Source of the DNA: JARROD01 sp037384225
GTDB taxonomy: Bacteria; Pseudomonadota; Gammaproteobacteria; Pseudomonadales; Cellvibrionaceae
Assembly: GCA_037384225.1 (NCBI GenBank)
Contig: JARROD010000167.1
Coordinates: forward strand, 1-8,294
Direction: 5' to 3'
DNA: 8,294 bases
The notes under the pieces were generated by a model. That model had not been told where the DNA came from. It ran no database searches and saw nothing but the letters and a program-made list of their open reading frames with translations. Below, one piece after another: positions 5,734 through 8,294 of the stretch. The position numbers and the translations under genes are program-made. Positions within the stretch are counted from its first letter, which is position 1; every line of letters starts with the position of its first letter.

Positions 5734-8034
5734 GGTATAGCGAATGGTGAAACACTGATGTATTTTGCGGTTGCGCTGGAAATCAGGATCCAGAGTGGCG
5801 TCGGTGATATCTTCAATGGCGTAGCGGCTCAGGGCTTCCCGCTCCAGCTTAAAACTGCGCAGATTGGTGGAAAACAGTAACAACCCACCGGGTTTGAGCA
5901 ACTCCATACAACGGTTGATCAAGCCCACATGGTCGCGCTGAATATCCAGTACCCCTTCCATGCGTTTGGAATTGGAAAAACTCGGCGGATCCAGCATTAT
6001 CAGGTCGAACGGCTCGCGGCAGTTTCGCAGCCAGTCAAAACAGTCGCTCTGAACCAGTTGGTGACGCTTTTCACTGATATTGTTGAGGGCGTAATTTTTC
6101 CGCGCCCAGTCCAGATAGGTTCTCGACATATCCACACTGACACTGCCCGCCGCTCCCGCCAGCGCCGCCTGCACACTGGCCGAAGCCGTGTAACAGAAGA
6201 GGTTTAAAAAGCGTCGCCCCTGAGCCTGCCGGGCAATCCAACGCCGCACCGGGCGGTGGTCCAGAAACAGACCGGTATCGAGGTAACGCCAGAGGTCGAC
6301 GGAGAAATTCGCCCCGCACTCACAAACCGTAATCCTATCCTGGTCGTCGTATTCCCGTCCCCGCATCCCCTGCCCCTGAATCCCGCGCCCATTGCGCTTT
6401 TCATATTGCCGGGTACCGCGATTGCGCCGGCGCTGTTTGAGACTGATGCGGGAAGGGTCGATATCCAGTGCGGCGGGCAATGCCGTCAACAATTCCTCCA
6501 GGCGCACGTTGGCTTTGTCGGCGTCCACGGTTTTCGGTGCCGCGTACTCCTGCACGTGGGCGTAAAGGTCACCCCCACGATCCCTGTAAATATCCACGGC
6601 GGCGGCGTATTCCGGCATATCGGCGTCGTACAGCCGGTAGCAGTCGATAGCTTCACGGCTGAGCCATTTGACCAGCGACTTCTGGTTTTTGCGCAGGCGG
6701 TTGGCCACCATATTCGCGCCCGGCGTCAGCTCTGCGGCTGCCGCCGAGGGTGAGTCGGTATGTGGAGATGTCCCGGAATCGGGCCAGGGTGAGCCGGTAT
6801 GTGGGGATGTCCCGGTTTCGGCCCAGGGTTGGGTGCGTACAACGGCGTGTTCGTCAACGTTAAAGAGCAGTAATTCGCTCGGCAGCGTGCCGTTGAACAG
6901 TTTGTATTTCTTGTGCGCCCGCAGCCCCATCTGTTTCCCCAGCTCCGGGTTACCGGTCAGGATGGCCGCGCGCCAGCCGCTGAATTCTGCCCCTAACCGC
7001 TGCCCCAGTTGCCGATAGAGCCCTTTCAGTTGTTCCTTTTCACCCAGGCGTTCACCGTAGGGAGGAGTGCAGATAACCAGCCCCGTGGCGATAGCAGTGT
7101 GGGTGGGCTTTTTCAATTCACGCAGGGATTTGTGGATTATCCGCACCCTGTCGCCGAGACCCGCCTGCAAAATGTTGGACTCCGCCGCGCGAATCACCCG
7201 CACATCGGCATCGTAGCCGCGGATCTCGTTTTGCAGCGTCGCCAGTCCCCGCTCGCGCCGCGCAATGGCTTCCTCACGCAATTGCAGCCAGGTATCGTCG
7301 CGGTGATTGAGCCAGCGTTCAAACCCAAACCGCGGCCGCAGCAGACCCGGGGCTATATCCGCCGCCATCAGCGCGCCCTCGATCAGCAGCGTGCCGGAAC
7401 CGCACATGGGATCCAGCAACGCGCCCCCCTCCGCCGCCAACGGCGGCCAGCCGGCGCGCAACAGCACCGCCGCGGCGAGGTTTTCCTTCAGCGGAGCCGC
7501 CCCCTGCCGGGTGCGGTAGCCGCGTCTGTGCAAGCTGTCGCCGGACAAATCCAGACCCAGGATCAGCTTGCCTTTGGCCAGGTGGGCGTTGATACGCAGG
7601 TCCGGGTCGCGCTTCGCCACAGAAGGGCGTTGGCCGCAGTAATCCCGCAGGCAATCGACAATCGCGTCCTTGACCTTTAGCGCGCCGAACTGGCTATTGC
7701 GAATCGCCGCACTGGTGCCGATAAAATCCACCGCCAGCGTGCCGTGGGGATTGAGGTGTTCCTGCCAGGGAATCGCTCGGGCACCCTGATAGAGATCTTC
7801 CGCCGAACCGGCCTCGAAACGGGACAGCGGCAAGAGTACTTTGTTGGCCAGACGCGACCACAGGCACACACTGTAAGCCAGCGTTAAATCGCCTTGAAAA
7901 TACACCCCGGCGACGGTTTCGCGCACCGCCTCGCCAGCGCACCCGAACGCTTCCCCAAGTTGCCTGATTTCCGCGGCCAACAAGCCCTCCAGCCCCTTGG
8001 GGCAGGTGGCAAAATACTCTGATACATGGGACAT
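5731..8034 (-). CDS. rlmL: Bifunctional 23S rRNA methyltransferase RlmKL (m2G2445 / m7G2069)
   Basis: A fused enzyme that in E. coli methylates G2445 (N2, RlmL half) and G2069 (N7, RlmK half) of 23S rRNA during large-subunit assembly, using S-adenosylmethionine. The 767-aa product has an N-terminal THUMP region (about 40-160), RlmL motifs DPMCGSGTLL (208-217) and TPPYGERLG (323-331), a linker (about 400-438), then the RlmK half with NRLRKN (445-450), YLDTGLFLDHRP (584-595), the SAM loop NLFCYTASAS (611-620) and DPPSFSNSKRM (682-692). Start: ATG 8034 gives MSHVSEYFATCPKGLEG, matching the Pseudomonas-type N-terminus; an ATG eight codons upstream is less likely, and neither has a strong ribosome binding site. 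Two oddities: motif IV is TPPY where E. coli and Pseudomonas have NPPY, and the linker contains a 39-bp tandem duplication. It is longer than the E. coli enzyme (about 700 aa) mainly because of linker insertions. The end is at the native family position. Confidence 0.97.
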   Translation of the reverse strand: MSHVSEYFATCPKGLEGLLAAEIRQLGEAFGCAGEAVRETVAGVYFQGDLTLAYSVCLWSRLANKVLLPLSRFEAGSAEDLYQGARAIPWQEHLNPHGTLAVDFIGTSAAIRNSQFGALKVKDAIVDCLRDYCGQRPSVAKRDPDLRINAHLAKGKLILGLDLSGDSLHRRGYRTRQGAAPLKENLAAAVLLRAGWPPLAAEGGALLDPMCGSGTLLIEGALMAADIAPGLLRPRFGFERWLNHRDDTWLQLREEAIARRERGLATLQNEIRGYDADVRVIRAAESNILQAGLGDRVRIIHKSLRELKKPTHTAIATGLVICTPPYGERLGEKEQLKGLYRQLGQRLGAEFSGWRAAILTGNPELGKQMGLRAHKKYKLFNGTLPSELLLFNVDEHAVVRTQPWAETGTSPHTGSPWPDSGTSPHTDSPSAAAAELTPGANMVANRLRKNQKSLVKWLSREAIDCYRLYDADMPEYAAAVDIYRDRGGDLYAHVQEYAAPKTVDADKANVRLEELLTALPAALDIDPSRISLKQRRRNRGTRQYEKRNGRGIQGQGMRGREYDDQDRITVCECGANFSVDLWRYLDTGLFLDHRPVRRWIARQAQGRRFLNLFCYTASASVQAALAGAAGSVSVDMSRTYLDWARKNYALNNISEKRHQLVQSDCFDWLRNCREPFDLIMLDPPSFSNSKRMEGVLDIQRDHVGLINRCMELLKPGGLLLFSTNLRSFKLEREALSRYAIEDITDATLDPDFQRNRKIHQCFTIRYT
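6752..6829 (-). repeat. 39-bp in-frame tandem duplication in the rlmL interdomain linker
   Basis: Units 6752-6790 and 6791-6829 agree at 34 of 39 positions. Translated on the minus strand they give QPWAETGTSPHTG (402-414) and SPWPDSGTSPHTD (415-427). The sequence sits between the RlmL and RlmK catalytic halves, where flexible extra residues should be tolerated. Confidence 0.88.
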
Positions 8035-8112
8035 ATAAATCTTGATACCTGCAGGCATAACATCAGGGCGACACAGTACACTACCCGGGACTATTCGGAA
8101 AATACTTTACCC

Positions 8113-8182
8113 GTAACTTCCCAATATCCCGGGATACGGTGCTCTCAAACGCTTTGGGTATAGGAAAGGTAACTTCTCAATA
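8113..8182. repeat. Pair of 14-bp direct repeats flanking the solitary arm
   Basis: GTAACTTCCCAATA (8113-8126) and GTAACTTCTCAATA (8169-8182) differ at one position and lie 56 bp apart, on either side of the TATACCC arm at 8143-8162. Between them TATCCCGGGATA (8125-8136) is a perfect palindrome. They could be a duplication created when the arm moved in, or chance. Confidence 0.4.
8143..8162 (-). repeat. Solitary TATACCC repeat arm upstream of rlmL (right-arm orientation)
   Basis: Read on the minus strand it is TATACCCAAAGCGTTTGAGA, identical to the first 20 bases of the 24-bp arm; the last four bases (TTTA) are replaced. It is inverted relative to the copy at 5710-5733, so the two bracket rlmL in the geometry of terminal inverted repeats. 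It lies 109 bases upstream of the rlmL start. Confidence 0.88.
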
Positions 8183-8227
8183 AGTCGGGGCAGGCACAGT
8201 GTCGGGCGGCCGTCCGGAGGTAGTTGG

Positions 8228-8294
8228 CCCAGACTGTCGGAGGCATGGATGCCGACGCCAAGCCTACACGGACGTACTTGCCGGCGTGTCTGGG
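8228..8294. repeat. Palindromic intergenic repeat, cut by the window end
   Basis: CCCAGAC (8228-8234) is the exact reverse complement of GTCTGGG (8288-8294). Inside is a hairpin with GGCAT/ATGCC (8242-8246 and 8249-8253) and flanking GTC/GAC (8236-8238 and 8254-8256). The segment resembles dispersed noncoding repeats I recall from marine gammaproteobacteria, but its family and full extent cannot be settled here. It shares nothing obvious with the TATACCC elements. Confidence 0.5.

Noticed and set aside
7009..7680. 223-codon plus-strand frame opposite rlmL
   Set aside because: Antisense shadow of a GC-rich, well-conserved gene; Arg/Gln/Pro-rich product with no recognisable domain.
1..8294. 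CRISPR array, tRNA, rRNA or transposase gene
   Set aside because: No regularly spaced direct repeats, tRNA-like cloverleaf, rRNA sequence or transposase motif seen on either strand.

Overview
The window looks like chromosomal DNA of a marine-type gammaproteobacterium. The UvrB and fused RlmL/RlmK proteins read like those of Pseudomonas and relatives, and the moderately GC-rich genes and many palindromic intergenic repeats would suit the Cellvibrionales, perhaps Microbulbifer-like. That placement is recalled from family resemblance, not tested.

Layout. Positions 1-608 hold no convincing gene: a 196-bp imperfect palindrome (111-306) and a diverged repeat arm (456-483) lie in AT-rich DNA. A PP2C-type Ser/Thr phosphatase with a C-terminal membrane anchor (609-1511, +) is followed by a 180-bp palindromic element with perfect 24-bp inverted ends (1525-1704). 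Next comes a transmembrane Hanks-type Ser/Thr kinase with an extracytoplasmic PEGA domain (1740-3509, +). After the kinase stop, another frame still encodes fragments of what looks like a formylglycine-generating-enzyme (FGE)-sulfatase domain (3472-3600), so the kinase seems to have lost a C-terminal domain by deletion and frameshift. Converging on it are uvrB (3616-5622, -) and rlmL (rlmKL, 5731-8034, -). The right edge (8035-8294) holds a further copy of the 24-bp arm and a separate palindromic repeat cut by the window end.

How the genes relate. Phosphatase and kinase form a writer/eraser pair for Ser/Thr phosphorylation, both tethered to the membrane; no type VI secretion gene is visible, so their targets are unknown. 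uvrB (nucleotide excision repair) and rlmL (23S rRNA methylation) are housekeeping genes.

The least ordinary signal is a family of noncoding elements whose ends read TATACCC/GGGTATA. It includes two full palindromes with different bodies, two solitary arms that bracket rlmL in inverted orientation, and one decayed arm. One solitary arm supplies the rlmL stop codon and overlaps a perfect TATAAT upstream of uvrB. They resemble ERIC-type or MITE-type nonautonomous elements; no transposase is present in the window.
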